This document shows positions 46,555 to 56,709 of a stretch of 64,000 bases of DNA, piece by piece (position 1 is the first letter of the stretch; every line of letters starts with the position of its first letter). The translations under genes were made by a program, and so were the position numbers. The DNA is from Branchiostoma floridae (taxonomy: Eukaryota; Chordata; Leptocardii; Amphioxiformes; Branchiostomatidae), in the NCBI RefSeq assembly GCF_000003815.2, contig NC_049987.1, forward strand, positions 1,264,065-1,328,064, read 5' to 3'. The notes beneath the pieces are model-generated. The model worked only from the letters and a program-made list of their open reading frames with translations, was not told the DNA's origin and did not search any database.

Positions 46555-47605
46555 AAAGGCCCCNNNNNNNNNNNNNNNNNNNNNNNNNNNNNNNNNNNNN
46601 NNNNNNNNNNNNNNNNNNNNNNNNNNNNNNNNNNNNNNNNNNNNNNNNNNNNNNNNNNNNNNNNNNNNNNNNNNNNNNNNNNNNNNNNNNNNNNNNNNNN
46701 NNNNNNNNNNNNNNNNNNNNNNNNNNNNNNNNNNNNNNNNNNNNNNNNNNNNNNNNNNNNNNNNNNNNNNNNNNNNNNNNNNNNNNNNNNNNNNNNNNNN
46801 NNNNNNNNNNNNNNNNNNNNNNNNNNNNNNNNNNNNNNNNNNNNNNNNNNNNNNNNNNNNNNNNNNNNNNNNNNNNNNNNNNNNNNNNNNNNNNNNNNNN
46901 NNNNNNNNNNNNNNNNNNNNNNNNNNNNNNNNNNNNNNNNNNNNNNNNNNNNNNNNNNNNNNNNNNNNNNNNNNNNNNNNNNNNNNNNNNNNNNNNNNNN
47001 NNNNNNNNNNNNNNNNNNNNNNNNNNNNNNNNNNNNNNNNNNNNNNNNNNNNNNNNNNNNNNNNNNNNNNNNNNNNNNNNNNNNNNNNNNNNNNNNNNNN
47101 NNNNNNNNNNNNNNNNNNNNNNNNNNNNNNNNNNNNNNNNNNNNNNNNNNNNNNNNNNNNNNNNNNNNNNNNNNNNNNNNNNNNNNNNNNNNNNNNNNNN
47201 NNNNNNNNNNNNNNNNNNNNNNNNNNNNNNNNNNNNNNNNNNNNNNNNNNNNNNNNNNNNNNNNNNNNNNNNNNNNNNNNNNNNNNNNNNNNNNNNNNNN
47301 NNNNNNNNNNNNNNNNNNNNNNNNNNNNNNNNNNNNNNNNNNNNNNNNNNNNNNNNNNNNNNNNNNNNNNNNNNNNNNNNNNNNNNNNNNNNNNNNNNNN
47401 NNNNNNNNNNNNNNNNNNNNNNNNNNNNNNNNNNNNNNNNNNNNNNNNNNNNTTCAGATATTGCGCAATACGTAAAAGTGTGACATAGAAGACCACAAAA
47501 TACACAACAAGTAAGAAAATTCGTTCTTTATCTCTGAAATTCGTTGAGCATCTTCCGAACGCAGCAATGCCGCAAGCGTGCCGCACGTCAAGTGAGAGGG
47601 GGCCT
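46555..47605. mobile_element. Second PIF/Harbinger-like MITE copy containing an N-gap
   Basis: AGGCCCC at 46555-46563 is followed by N. After the gap, 47453-47605 is the exact reverse complement of the left part of the 44555-44800 element, ending GAGAGGGGGCCT before TAA. Orientation is opposite to the first copy. If full length were 246 bp only about 80 bases should be missing, so the 889-N gap is either an over-estimate or hides an extra insertion. Confidence 0.75.
46564..47452. other. Assembly gap (889 N)
   Basis: Run of N. Long open frames crossing it on both strands are artefacts. Confidence 0.99.
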
Positions 47606-47639
47606 TAAGATCCACCCCCACCCAATCTCCCTAGCTCAA

Positions 47640-48224
47640 CCTCTTCCCCCTGCCTACCCTTGAACCACCACAAAGGTAAGAAAGCCTTACATAATATCCA
47701 CATTTTATCCCTGAACTGTGAACTGTGAACATACGTAATATAACAGCAAAATCAGCACCACCCCCCGCCAATATAGCGTTATTCGGTGACTTCAATCTAC
47801 CTGACATAAACTGGAATGCAAATCCTGTATCTATCAATCCATCACCTCAATATGGGTTTTCCGTAAACCAGAAATTTGTTGATACGATCCTAGAATCAGA
47901 TCTAACCCAGATTATTCACACAACAACCAGGGGGGGGGGGGACATATTAGATCTTGCCCTTATTTCAAACCAAGAGCTAGTAGAACAAGCTAACACCCTG
48001 CCAGGTATAAGTGATCACGAAACAGTCTCTGTGAAAATGAAAACTCATATTAAGCCAATTAAAAAGAAACCACGCACAGTAAATCTATAAAAAGGTTGAC
48101 AAGACATCTTTCTCAGAAGATCTTCAAGAACTGGACAAACTCTTTCATGATAGAATACTTTCATGATAGAATACCATCCAACTTTAGTGTTGAGCAAAAC
48201 TGGATACTTCACAAAGGGCCTTAA
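47640..48224 (+). pseudogene. LINE endonuclease C-terminal half and linker
   Basis: The frame has NIHILSLNCEL (the start of the AP-endonuclease). It then jumps to NIALFGDFNLPDINWNANPV (the GDFN box), DILDLALISN, and ISDHETVSVKM with the catalytic SDH. About 100 residues expected between the first strand and GDFN are missing, an internal deletion. After a TAA at 48088 the linker continues in another frame (FSVEQNWILHKG) up to 48224, where a 580-bp insertion breaks it. This is part of the LINE that starts with the PHD-like finger at 46200. Confidence 0.75.
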
Positions 48225-48805
48225 CCCTCAAACCACCGTAGCTTTTTTGTGACGTAGCTTACCGTATGGGGTCAAAACAGACCCCAAAAGATTTTGTACA
48301 AATACTGTTTTTTGTGCGACTCTTTTTGTGATTTGTATATATGTATAGTTTCATTAATCTATGTGGAACAGTCTGACATGATTAGGTGAGAATATTTCTA
48401 GCTCATTATCATAATTTATGCAAAAGATCATGAGGACCACATTTTGCACCAATGCTATTCAGACCGGGAAGGAGGTTTTTGATGCCAACCTTGATGCCGT
48501 ATAGCGCCTGAATGGCTCATGCTAGGGCCACCAAACTTGGTAACGTTTTAGAAAATGTAAAAAGCAAAAATTTTCAGTGAACAAAGTGTGTTCATCATTT
48601 TTCATGTTGCCATGGCAACGAAATTCTGACAGACATATTTATTACTAATTATTATTATTATTAAGTTTTCTAATTTTGTATTGAACATTTAAGTTTTAAG
48701 GTTTTCTTAGCAGATATCAGTTGTTTATCACATTTTATGAAATTCAATATAAATTTGATGACTCAATATTCATAATTTATGCTAATTCAATGACGTCATC
48801 AGGCA
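48225..48805. mobile_element. ~580-bp non-coding insertion in the LINE
   Basis: Sequence foreign to the LINE separates the NW.L.K linker (ending 48224) from LMAKHVPQK (starting about 48810). Its left border reads GGCCTTAACCCTCAAACC, i.e. TTAA followed by CCCT, like piggyBac-type ends. The right border lacks a matching TTAA, so it may be truncated. It shares the motif TGACGTCATC plus TAATTTATG-type sequence with 49900-49950. TTCAC at both borders could be a five-base duplication. Confidence 0.5.
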
Positions 48806-49337
48806 AAATTCACTAATGGCTAAACATGTACCTCAGAAAAGGATATCTGGGAAACATCATTGTCCATGGGTCACCGCACCAATAAGAAGAGCGATCAAGA
48901 AAATGAAGAAGTTGTATAAGAAGGCTAAAGAGTCTCAAAGCGAATACGACTGGGACAAATTCAAACGTCAACGTAGAGAAGTGAAACAAGGAATCAATAG
49001 AGCTCATAATGAATATCTTGATGAAATCATGGAAAATGCACTAGACGACCCTAAGAAATTTTGGAAATACATTAAAGGTAGAAAACAATCTGCCACAGGA
49101 ATTGCACCGCTAAAGCACAACAATAACCTCATATCAGACAGTAAGTCAAAATCTGAAGTACTCAACTAACAGTATGATTCAGTATTCACTGAAAAATACT
49201 TAACCTCAATGCCAGATCTAGGACTCAGTCCAGTCTGACTCAGTCCTCACCCAGACATGCATCAGGTAGTGGCCACCCCTGAGGTGGTCCACAAGCTTCT
49301 AGAAGGAATAAATCCTCGCAAAGCTTCAGGACCTGAC
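48806..49337 (+). pseudogene. LINE linker to start of reverse transcriptase
   Basis: Frame LMAKHVPQKRISGKHHCPWV, then basic IRRAIKKMKKLYKKAKE and NEYLDEIMENALDDPKKFWK: the conserved linker between LINE endonuclease and RT. After a stop at 49167-49169 it resumes as VHKLLEGINPRKASGPD, the first RT finger motif. It ends abruptly at the GAC codon 49335-49337, followed by TTAA and foreign DNA. Its continuation is at 61692. Confidence 0.8.
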
Positions 49338-50254
49338 TTAACCCTATCCAGACTGGGCTTTTTGGGCCTTCCCTGGCCGGGGGGGGGGGCTCATTCGACC
49401 CCCCCTTTTTTTTTCAAGACGGCTTACTGTACGATCACCAAATTTGCAGGGAAGGTTGTGCTCATCGCGTTTTATAATACCTGAAATTTTTATATCATTA
49501 TGACGTAATATGACGTAGTTATGACGTCATTAATTGATATTTTTGGCTAAAACGGGGAATTCCCATAATACCTAAATATCTCACTCAAAATGTTACCACT
49601 AAAGTTTTCTTATTAATATTTAAGTGTTATAAGACTTATGTTGTCAAAAGCCGACGCAACGACGTCAAAATGACGTCATGGAATGACGTCATTTGTAGTT
49701 AAGCTATACGCCATCTTGGATTATCAACCTTAAATTTTTGCAAAATACATTTTTTTCAACATACAACGCTAAAACCCCTTGAAAATGGATTAAAAACGTT
49801 CAAATGAATGTTTTCTGTAAGAAAATACCAAGTAGTGATGAAATTTGAGTGAAAATAAGCTTGTTATACTTTTCAACATGATATTGTCCGCCATCTTGGA
49901 TTTTGACCTATTACGTCATCTCATTAGCATAATTTATGAATATTTAATTATAAATGTTCATCTTAGATGTCTTAGATATTAAAGATATATGAAAAGATCT
50001 TAAGTTTAGCAAGAAAATCTTAAAATCCCATTGTTTAAACAAAAATTAGTGATTTTTGTAAAATTTGCCTTTCAGAAACCCGTTGCCATGGCAACACGAA
50101 AAATCATAAACTTCCCCAATCTTTTTAAAATTGTTGCCAACAATATTTTAGGAAAACTCACCAAGTTTGGTTGTTCTTGCACAATCCGTTTGGGAGTTAT
50201 AGGGGGTCAAAGTTGCCGCGGGCACTTTTAGCCCCCCCCCCCCCGGAAAGTCTA

Positions 50255-50370
50255 AACCACACGTTTCTCGCCACAAAATGGACCAATCGGCGGGCGCCAC
50301 AGGATGAGCCAATCGGCGGGGAGCGTTTTGCCACGCCCACGCGCGAGCTCCTGATTGGCCAAGCCGTCCA
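50255..50370 (+). promoter_or_regulatory. CCAAT/GC-box-rich subterminal promoter of the MULE
   Basis: Within 100 bases: GACCAATCGG, GAGCCAATCGG and TGATTGGCC (inverted CCAAT), plus GGCGGG and CCACGCCCAC GC-box-type motifs. It lies 75-190 bases upstream of the ATG at 50443. A similar set lies inverted at the right end (61560-61625). CCAAT arrays near both ends may serve as transposase promoter and/or end-recognition repeats. Confidence 0.5.
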
Positions 50371-50442
50371 AAGCGGCATATACGGGATAGCATGCTTGAA
50401 GGTTACGTTACCAGTATATAGAAGTAAGGGACCGGTGAAATA

Positions 50443-50738
50443 ATGAAGTATTACAGCTTCAATAGTCGCGCGCTGCGACTTATGGAGCTTTCATTATTAG
50501 ATGGCCACTGTCCCGAAGAGAAGGAAATAGTGGAGAACGACCCTTCCTTCCCCACAAAAAGTCAGCTTTCGCCAACCGGACGCCAGCAGAAATGGCGAGA
50601 AGTTATGGCGAAACTAACGCTAAAAAACGGCGTCCTCGCGCATAAAGACGCGCCACAACTGCAGCTTATTTCCGTTGAAGCAGTGCAGGAAACTTTCATG
50701 AGATGTCATCACGCTCATGGGAGGAAACATGGAAGCTG
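50443..50738 (+). CDS. First coding exon in the MULE element
   Basis: The ATG at 50443 opens 98 codons plus two bases, up to a good donor (GCTG/GTAGGT at 50739). An in-frame TAG follows directly if unspliced. The product is soluble, with LSPTGRQQKWREVMAKL, then ISVEAVQETFMRCHHAHGRK. The latter recalls H2C2-type zinc-binding segments found in transposon proteins (weak). It could be the start of the transposase mRNA, but exit phase 2 does not fit the nearest acceptor (CTCAG at 53991-53995, phase 1) before the 54-kb frame. An additional exon or a separate protein is therefore required. Confidence 0.5.
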
Positions 50739-51861
50739 GTAGGTCACAGTGTACATTTTGTTAAAACAACGGATGTACAATTGGCAACGTTACAATAGCC
50801 CTTATTGATAGAATTCTGACATTTAAAAAAGGATTAAACGAATTAATCCGTTTGAGTTTTACAACTTTGCTAATAAATACATCACAATCGACACAAATAC
50901 ACATTCAACCCATCTGCACTGACATAATAAAGAAAACTGACGCCCAATATGTTATAAACGAGCAATTACTCAAAGTCCGTGACATCAAAACATGACTGAC
51001 TCAACTGCCGTTACAAGGTCACTCAGTCACGTAAGAAGTTGGCCTTACAAAGTCAATCAGATTGGCAGTTTTCACGACTGTGTGGTATTTAACAGTGCGA
51101 AATGAATAATGAGTCGAATCTACTCCTTGTCCAAGATTTCTGTTTGTCTTGAGCAGATAAAGATGGTCATAATCCGCATGTTACTGTAGGTACGGTAATC
51201 AGATGACCGCTAGTAACCCCACGGACGTGAGTCTAACGCTGTGGATATGCTATCATATGATGAACGTCACAGAGTCACCGCAAGTGTTTTGTGCAATAAA
51301 TGTTTATGACAACAGATGTAGTAGAAATTCTACGAAGCTTGTTTTTTTTTACTTGATAGATGCAGTAAGGCTTCCTTGTCCCCACACAAGCGTAATGATA
51401 TTATACTGTTACATTCAGGAAAAAAAAATAGCAGAGTGGAAAGTAGATTTCGCCTGTCTCGTCGGTCGTACCATGGTCCAATTAGTAATATTATTGTGAA
51501 CAATTTATGGGTGATATATTCGCGTGCATTGCTAAATCGCTCGTCAAAATCAAAGAGCCATAAACTGTAGGTTCGACTAAAATCTTCTTGACTTAATTGC
51601 AATAATTGGAGGAGACTGGATCTGCATAAGTGTCGCAATCCATATCCCTATAAGGCACTGAACCCCGCTCAGATTTCCTTTTAGTATTACCCCTGGTGCA
51701 GTATGTAGTTAGATAATACTTGAATTCCGAGCGGACATTTCTCAGTGTTCCTCTTACCACATAAAGTTCGCACCTTTTGAAATCTAAAGACTCTAGCTGG
51801 TCGTATGAAGGCTCCGTCTTTGCAATGAATTCGCTGAAAGCGCTAAGACCACCGGTCTGTT

Positions 51862-52450
51862 ACCTTAGCCAAGATGGTTATGTTTTGGGTAGCGTTTGTA
51901 TGTATGTTTGTAAGTAACGTTAGAAAACCAACATAACTCGAGAACGCCTGGAAGGATTGTGTTGATATTCGGTATGTTGGTAGGTCTTGATAAGACCTGG
52001 AAACAATTAGATTTTGGGCCCCTAGCGGCCTGTTCCAGTACTGCAGATGAACTTCCTGGTTTCATATTTCGAGTTCTCCACATGCTGTGGCTATGATTTT
52101 TGAGTAGTATACAGCTCTTGATGCCTATAGTAATTGGTATAGGTTTTGGCCCATAGTGGCTTGTTTTGGAACTGCAGTGCAGGTTTAGTGTGAGACTTTG
52201 AAAGGGAATAACTCAAGAAGGTGACGGATTGTCATGATTTTTGTATGTAGGTAGCTTAAGTGATGCCTCATATAACTACATATTGAATATGCAAATTGGA
52301 ATCTAATTTGCATAATTAATTAGAGATATCGTCTAAACATGCTCAGTTCAATTATAGGACCATTGCAACAAGACATTTGTAACCGAGAAAGAGAAGAATA
52401 TTGTTAGATATATATGATGCAAAATAAAGACCTAATTTGCATAATTAATG
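51862..52450. repeat. Dispersed non-autonomous repeat (TTACCTTAGCCAAG type)
   Basis: Begins TTACCTTAGCCAAGATGGTT followed by ATGTTTTGGGTAGCGTTTG and AGAACGCCTGGAAGGATTG. It has two internally related halves, each with a GGACTGCAG or TACTGCAG plus 'GGTTTTGGCCC' block, and ends with two TAATTTGCATAATTAAT motifs (about 52308 and 52433). Its layout resembles widespread non-coding repeats of marine invertebrate genomes. No coding sequence. Confidence 0.45.
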
Positions 52451-53466
52451 AGAAAATGTTATATTGTCATTGTGGTAAATGATGGGAACTTTTTAACACT
52501 AACTATAAGACTTTCCAATTGCACTGCTAAGTGCTGACCTATCAATTTATGAAGGGTGTGCCATCGTTCCAGTAACACAGCCTTGAAAAGACCTTTGCTT
52601 TCCTTTGTTACTTGCCAACGACCTAGTCGAAGACAAACATTGCTTGAAGTGTATTTTTTTTGGTTATCATACATGGCCTAGCGGAAGACCAGTGCGTGAA
52701 AACTGCATCTCTTGTGTAATACAGCCAAACCGTCATTGTTCAAAGCTTCAGTGGCTCAGGTGTAGTAGAAAGTAGAAAGCTGCACTACTGTATGAAAGGT
52801 ATCAATGTTTGACGAGTCAGTCTTTCCTCCGAACTTGGCCAAAACACAATTTATGAAGGATACTTTAACCACACAATTTTGAAGCAAACTGTCTCTGACC
52901 AGTGTGCGACTGTTTGACACAATGAAATGGCAAAAACAACTGAAAACATGAAGTTATGACATACCGGTAAACCTTTAATGACACAGGGATGAATCTGACA
53001 GTGTGAATGAATGAATGGTATACACACAGGCTGAATTGCATTCTTTTACACTTAAAATCATTGGCTTAGGCAAATTACAGCTTTAACGAAATTGCAGCGG
53101 ACTTACAACAAAATTTGCATTCTTATAATCAACAAAGACGAAGACTTTCCATGGATAAACACAATTTCATAAAGACAATTTACGAAATTTAATACACATG
53201 AAAAGTAATTGTGTGAAACATGCGTCTTCCAAGCTCTGAAATATTTTTGTTTCCAAGGTCGCGTCTCTCCTGTAGCAGAGTCTGAAAACGGTGCCATGCA
53301 GGATTCATTGTTCTAGTGATATAGTTTTATTAATAAAGTTATACAAACGACTTCAACATTAATGCTCACATGGTCCCTGGTACATGTATATAAAATCATT
53401 TCTATCCATTCCAACCTTTAAGGTATCTCACCTGGTCTCAACTAGTCAAAGAAAACACATATATCT

Positions 53467-54001
53467 CACCTGTAAGGTACTTTACCTGGTCTCACCTGGA
53501 CCTCAGTCAAAGAAACCATACATATCTCACCTGTAAGGTACGTTACCTGATCTCACCTGGACCTCAGTCAAAGAAAACAATACATATTTCACCTGTAAGG
53601 TACGTTACCTGGTCTCACCTGGACCTCAGTCAAAGAAACCATACATATTTCACCTGTAAGGTACGTTACCTGGTCTCACCTGGACCTCAGTCAAAGAAAC
53701 CATACATATTTCTCCTGTAAGGTACGTTACCTGGTCTCACCTGGACCTCAGTCAAAGAAACCATACATATCTCACCTGTAAGGTACGTTACCTGGTCTCA
53801 CCTGGACCTCAGTCAAAGAAACCATACATATTTCACCTGTAAGGTACGTTACCTGGTCTCACCTGGACCTCAGTCAAAGAAACCATACATATTTCACCTG
53901 TAAGGTACGTTACCTGGTCTCACCTGGACCTCAGTCAAAGAAACCATACATATTTCACCTGTAAGGTACTTTACCTGGTCTCACCTGGACCTCAGTCAAA
54001 G
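53467..54001. repeat. 61-bp minisatellite abutting the transposase frame
   Basis: Nine units of 61-62 bp start CACCTGTAAGGTAC at 53467, 53528, 53590, 53651, 53712, 53773, 53834, 53895 and 53956, with a partial unit before. Units are over 95% identical by eye. Each contains CCTCAG (acceptor-like) and CTGTAAGG (donor-like). The array ends within a few bases of the first codon of the EPEPVC coding repeats. Confidence 0.92.
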
Positions 54002-54231
54002 AGCCAGAACCTGTGTGTCCAATGTCCACGGGAGAGCCAGAACCTGTGTGTCAAGAGTCCATGGGAGAGCCAGAACCTGTGTGTCCAGAGACCACGGGAG
54101 AGCCAGAACCTGTGTGTCAAGAGACCACGGGAGAGCCAGAACCTGTGAGTCAAGAGTCCATGAGAGAGCCAGAACCTGTGTGTCCAGAGTCCACGCAAGA
54201 GCCAGAACCTGCATGTCCAGAGACCACGGCA
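54001..54231 (+). repeat. 33-bp coding minisatellite (EPEPVC repeats)
   Basis: Seven in-frame units of 33 bases (GAGCCAGAACCTGTGTGT and so on) encode EPEPVC(P/Q)E(S/T)(T/M)G-type 11-residue repeats at the transposase N-terminus. The reverse strand is also open through the array; that is a by-product of the repeat. Confidence 0.93.
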
Positions 54232-56709
54232 GAGTCCAAAGGTCCAAAATTCAACTTGTTCCATCAAATTGGAGTATCGTCATGTCAAAATCAAAGTCCC
54301 CTAAAACGCAAAAGAAAAGTTACCAAGAATGACTACCAGGTGTATGAAATAGAGCGTGATACCACTGATGAACACATAGCTACTCTGGCTGCCAAGTTCA
54401 GCTGCCAGATGGTTTTCATCAGAGCCAAGCGTAAGGTTACCTTCAGGCGAGCAAATGGCATGCTCTGTCGTGGCACGGTCAGGGAGTACGCATGTCACAG
54501 ACATGGAGCTCCGTCACGCAAGCGTGGGAGCAAGCGCAACAGAAGAAGTAAAAAGGTTGGGTGCACTTTTCACGTGAAAGTTATGGAACCTGAAGACATG
54601 TCTATAAAGCTTGAGATACGTCTCCATAGTGTCCACGCTAACCATGTGCCTGGGTCAACAGAAGACAGCAAGTTCCTTCCAGTAGACAGTCGGGTACTGG
54701 ACATTGCTCACGATTGCCTGGACGCTGGCCTACGCATTCAACAAACTGTGAACATTATACAAAATGTTGTTAGTTCTGGTAGCATTGGGGAAATTGACAA
54801 GAGCAGATACAGGGCAGTCATGACACGCAAAGAGCTAACAAGGCTACAGCACCAGCGAAGACGGAAGCATAGGCTCTCTGATGATGACTGGTTTAGTACT
54901 TACAGCAAGCTCAATGAGTACAAGTCCCAAGGAAAGTGCATCTACTTCCAGAAGTATGACCCAGACAACGCCGATAGCGACAAACGGCCATTTGTCGCCG
55001 TCCTACAGACAGAATGGCAGAGGAGAATGGCAGAGCGCTTTACCCCGAACAGCGCTTGGAGCGTTGACTCAACTTTCGGACTGAACTCATATGGTTTGCC
55101 ACTGTTCACAGCCACAGTTCCCAATCAAAACAAAGAAGGAATTCCACTGTTCTTCCTCATCACATCGGCAGACAAGAACACAAACCAGGAGGAGACAGGG
55201 ATCAAGGTTGGCTTCTCTGCAGTCTTTCAGAATGTGCAAGCACGACCAAACGCCATCCTTATAGACAAATCTCTTACAGAAAGACGAGGGATACAGGCCG
55301 CAGTGGACCAGGATGCTTTGTCGTGGGAACAATCCAAACAAACAAAGTGCAGGATAATCCTGTGCTGGTTCCACTGCAAAAAGGCGTGGACGGAAAACCT
55401 CCTGCCAAAGCTGCCAGCGGACGTGGCAGCAAAAGTGTATGACCAGCTCTGCACGATGATGTTTGCCAGCACATGGGAGAAGTATGAAGAAGAAAGTAAA
55501 CGAATGGAGGATGAGTTTAACGACTACCCAGCAATCAAAAAGTACCTCCGTGGCTGGGACTCGGATGACTGGCGACACATGTGGGTCAGGGCTGGGAGGA
55601 TGTTCCCTCATGGAGACCAGAACACCACCAATCTGACGGAGAGAGAATGGATGACGATCAAATACACCATTCTAACTGGACGCGCCAATCACCGTATAGA
55701 TACGCTCCTAGATGCGCTGATTGGACACCCTAGGGACGAGAGGTATCAGGGTGGCCAGACCACAGTGGCCTTTCATGTAAAAAAGCAAGAGGAAGCCGAC
55801 ATGGGCTTCAACACGAAGTCATTGTCAAAAACAGAGCGCGGTCGCCAAGACATGGCAGATATGTACATGGCTGCCTACAGGAAAGACCCTTCAGTGATAA
55901 CAATGGTAAACCAGAACGTGCTGCTCTTCCATGTCAAGAGCACGAGTGTGGAGGGTGTATCACACAGTGTGAGCCTTACAGAACAGTTCTGTACATGTAG
56001 GGACAATGCCACAAATGGACAGACATGTAAGCACTTATTAACAGCAACCAAGTTCCTTCAGCAGTACCACCCCAGTCTGATCAACAGCATCATGCCTCCA
56101 GAGATGTACAATACCAGTAGTACATTTGTTCCTACTTCAACTTCAAGTGAGCTGTCTGAAATGTCTGCTGTGCTAGCAGAGGACCACCTTGACACGACTC
56201 AAGAAGACTGCAGGGGCAAACTAATGGATGGTATCACAAAGTTAGAGTCTGTTTTAACTGGAATGAAGGAAAACACAGCACAGATGACCGAATACCAATG
56301 TCAGCAGGCATCTACAGTTGTAAACCAATGCCTCCAGCAACTACCAATGACAGCAACACTTCAAAAGCCACAGACGAAAGACGAACGGGTAACAGCAGCT
56401 CGACTAGTCAAGTCTATACAGCAGAGCAACATGGCAGCTAGAAGAAGAAAGGCCAGGGCAAGTACACCTGCAAGTGCTGCTGCCTCAGCGGACAATATGA
56501 CAGGTCCTACTGCAACATCATCAAGACGCATGAAAGTAAAACAGGTGCACAAACGTGTAAGGCTTCCAGGCAAGAATGCATCGTATAAGAGAGTGCGCTG
56601 TGACAACTGTGACACAAACACTTTTGTAGGCGTCACCAAGAAGGGGAAAATAGTCAAGGGTAGTACAACCTGCAAAAACTGTGACACCTCAATATCTTAT
56701 GTAGCTTAG
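54022..56709 (+). CDS. MULE-type transposase with SWIM finger, 895 residues
   Basis: It probably binds transposon ends and performs cut-and-paste by a DDE RNase-H-like domain in the nucleus. Domains, numbered from ATG 54022, run as follows. EPEPVC repeats occupy 1-70, then a basic KRKRK patch near 95. A FAR1/WRKY-GCM1-like zinc finger has C158, C181, H205 and H208. The MULE core has first Asp D349 (SVDSTFG), second Asp D415 (LIDKS) and a CWFHCKKAW motif near 455. A SWIM finger has C657-x-C659-x9-C669-x-H671, and a C-terminal zinc ribbon has C860/C863 and C884/C887. The frame is intact over 2.7 kb. The ATG lies in the second repeat unit; an upstream spliced start through acceptor 53991-53995 is possible. 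Confidence 0.85.
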   Translation: MSTGEPEPVCQESMGEPEPVCPETTGEPEPVCQETTGEPEPVSQESMREPEPVCPESTQEPEPACPETTAESKGPKFNLFHQIGVSSCQNQSPLKRKRKVTKNDYQVYEIERDTTDEHIATLAAKFSCQMVFIRAKRKVTFRRANGMLCRGTVREYACHRHGAPSRKRGSKRNRRSKKVGCTFHVKVMEPEDMSIKLEIRLHSVHANHVPGSTEDSKFLPVDSRVLDIAHDCLDAGLRIQQTVNIIQNVVSSGSIGEIDKSRYRAVMTRKELTRLQHQRRRKHRLSDDDWFSTYSKLNEYKSQGKCIYFQKYDPDNADSDKRPFVAVLQTEWQRRMAERFTPNSAWSVDSTFGLNSYGLPLFTATVPNQNKEGIPLFFLITSADKNTNQEETGIKVGFSAVFQNVQARPNAILIDKSLTERRGIQAAVDQDALSWEQSKQTKCRIILCWFHCKKAWTENLLPKLPADVAAKVYDQLCTMMFASTWEKYEEESKRMEDEFNDYPAIKKYLRGWDSDDWRHMWVRAGRMFPHGDQNTTNLTEREWMTIKYTILTGRANHRIDTLLDALIGHPRDERYQGGQTTVAFHVKKQEEADMGFNTKSLSKTERGRQDMADMYMAAYRKDPSVITMVNQNVLLFHVKSTSVEGVSHSVSLTEQFCTCRDNATNGQTCKHLLTATKFLQQYHPSLINSIMPPEMYNTSSTFVPTSTSSELSEMSAVLAEDHLDTTQEDCRGKLMDGITKLESVLTGMKENTAQMTEYQCQQASTVVNQCLQQLPMTATLQKPQTKDERVTAARLVKSIQQSNMAARRRKARASTPASAAASADNMTGPTATSSRRMKVKQVHKRVRLPGKNASYKRVRCDNCDTNTFVGVTKKGKIVKGSTTCKNCDTSISYVA

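Noticed and set aside
46149-47586. Long open frames on both strands (over 300 codons)
   Set aside because: They consist almost entirely of N; the real coding part is only the LINE finger at 46200-46553.
53467-54001. Regular repeats that could suggest a CRISPR array
   Set aside because: Units are contiguous with no unique spacers, and the context is a eukaryotic transposon; it is a minisatellite.
53992-54267. Minus-strand frames of 83 and 91 codons (TRFWLSRGL-type repeats)
   Set aside because: Antisense shadow of the 33-bp coding minisatellite of the transposase.
55087-55611. Minus-strand frame of 174 codons
   Set aside because: Antisense to the intact MULE transposase; no independent signals.
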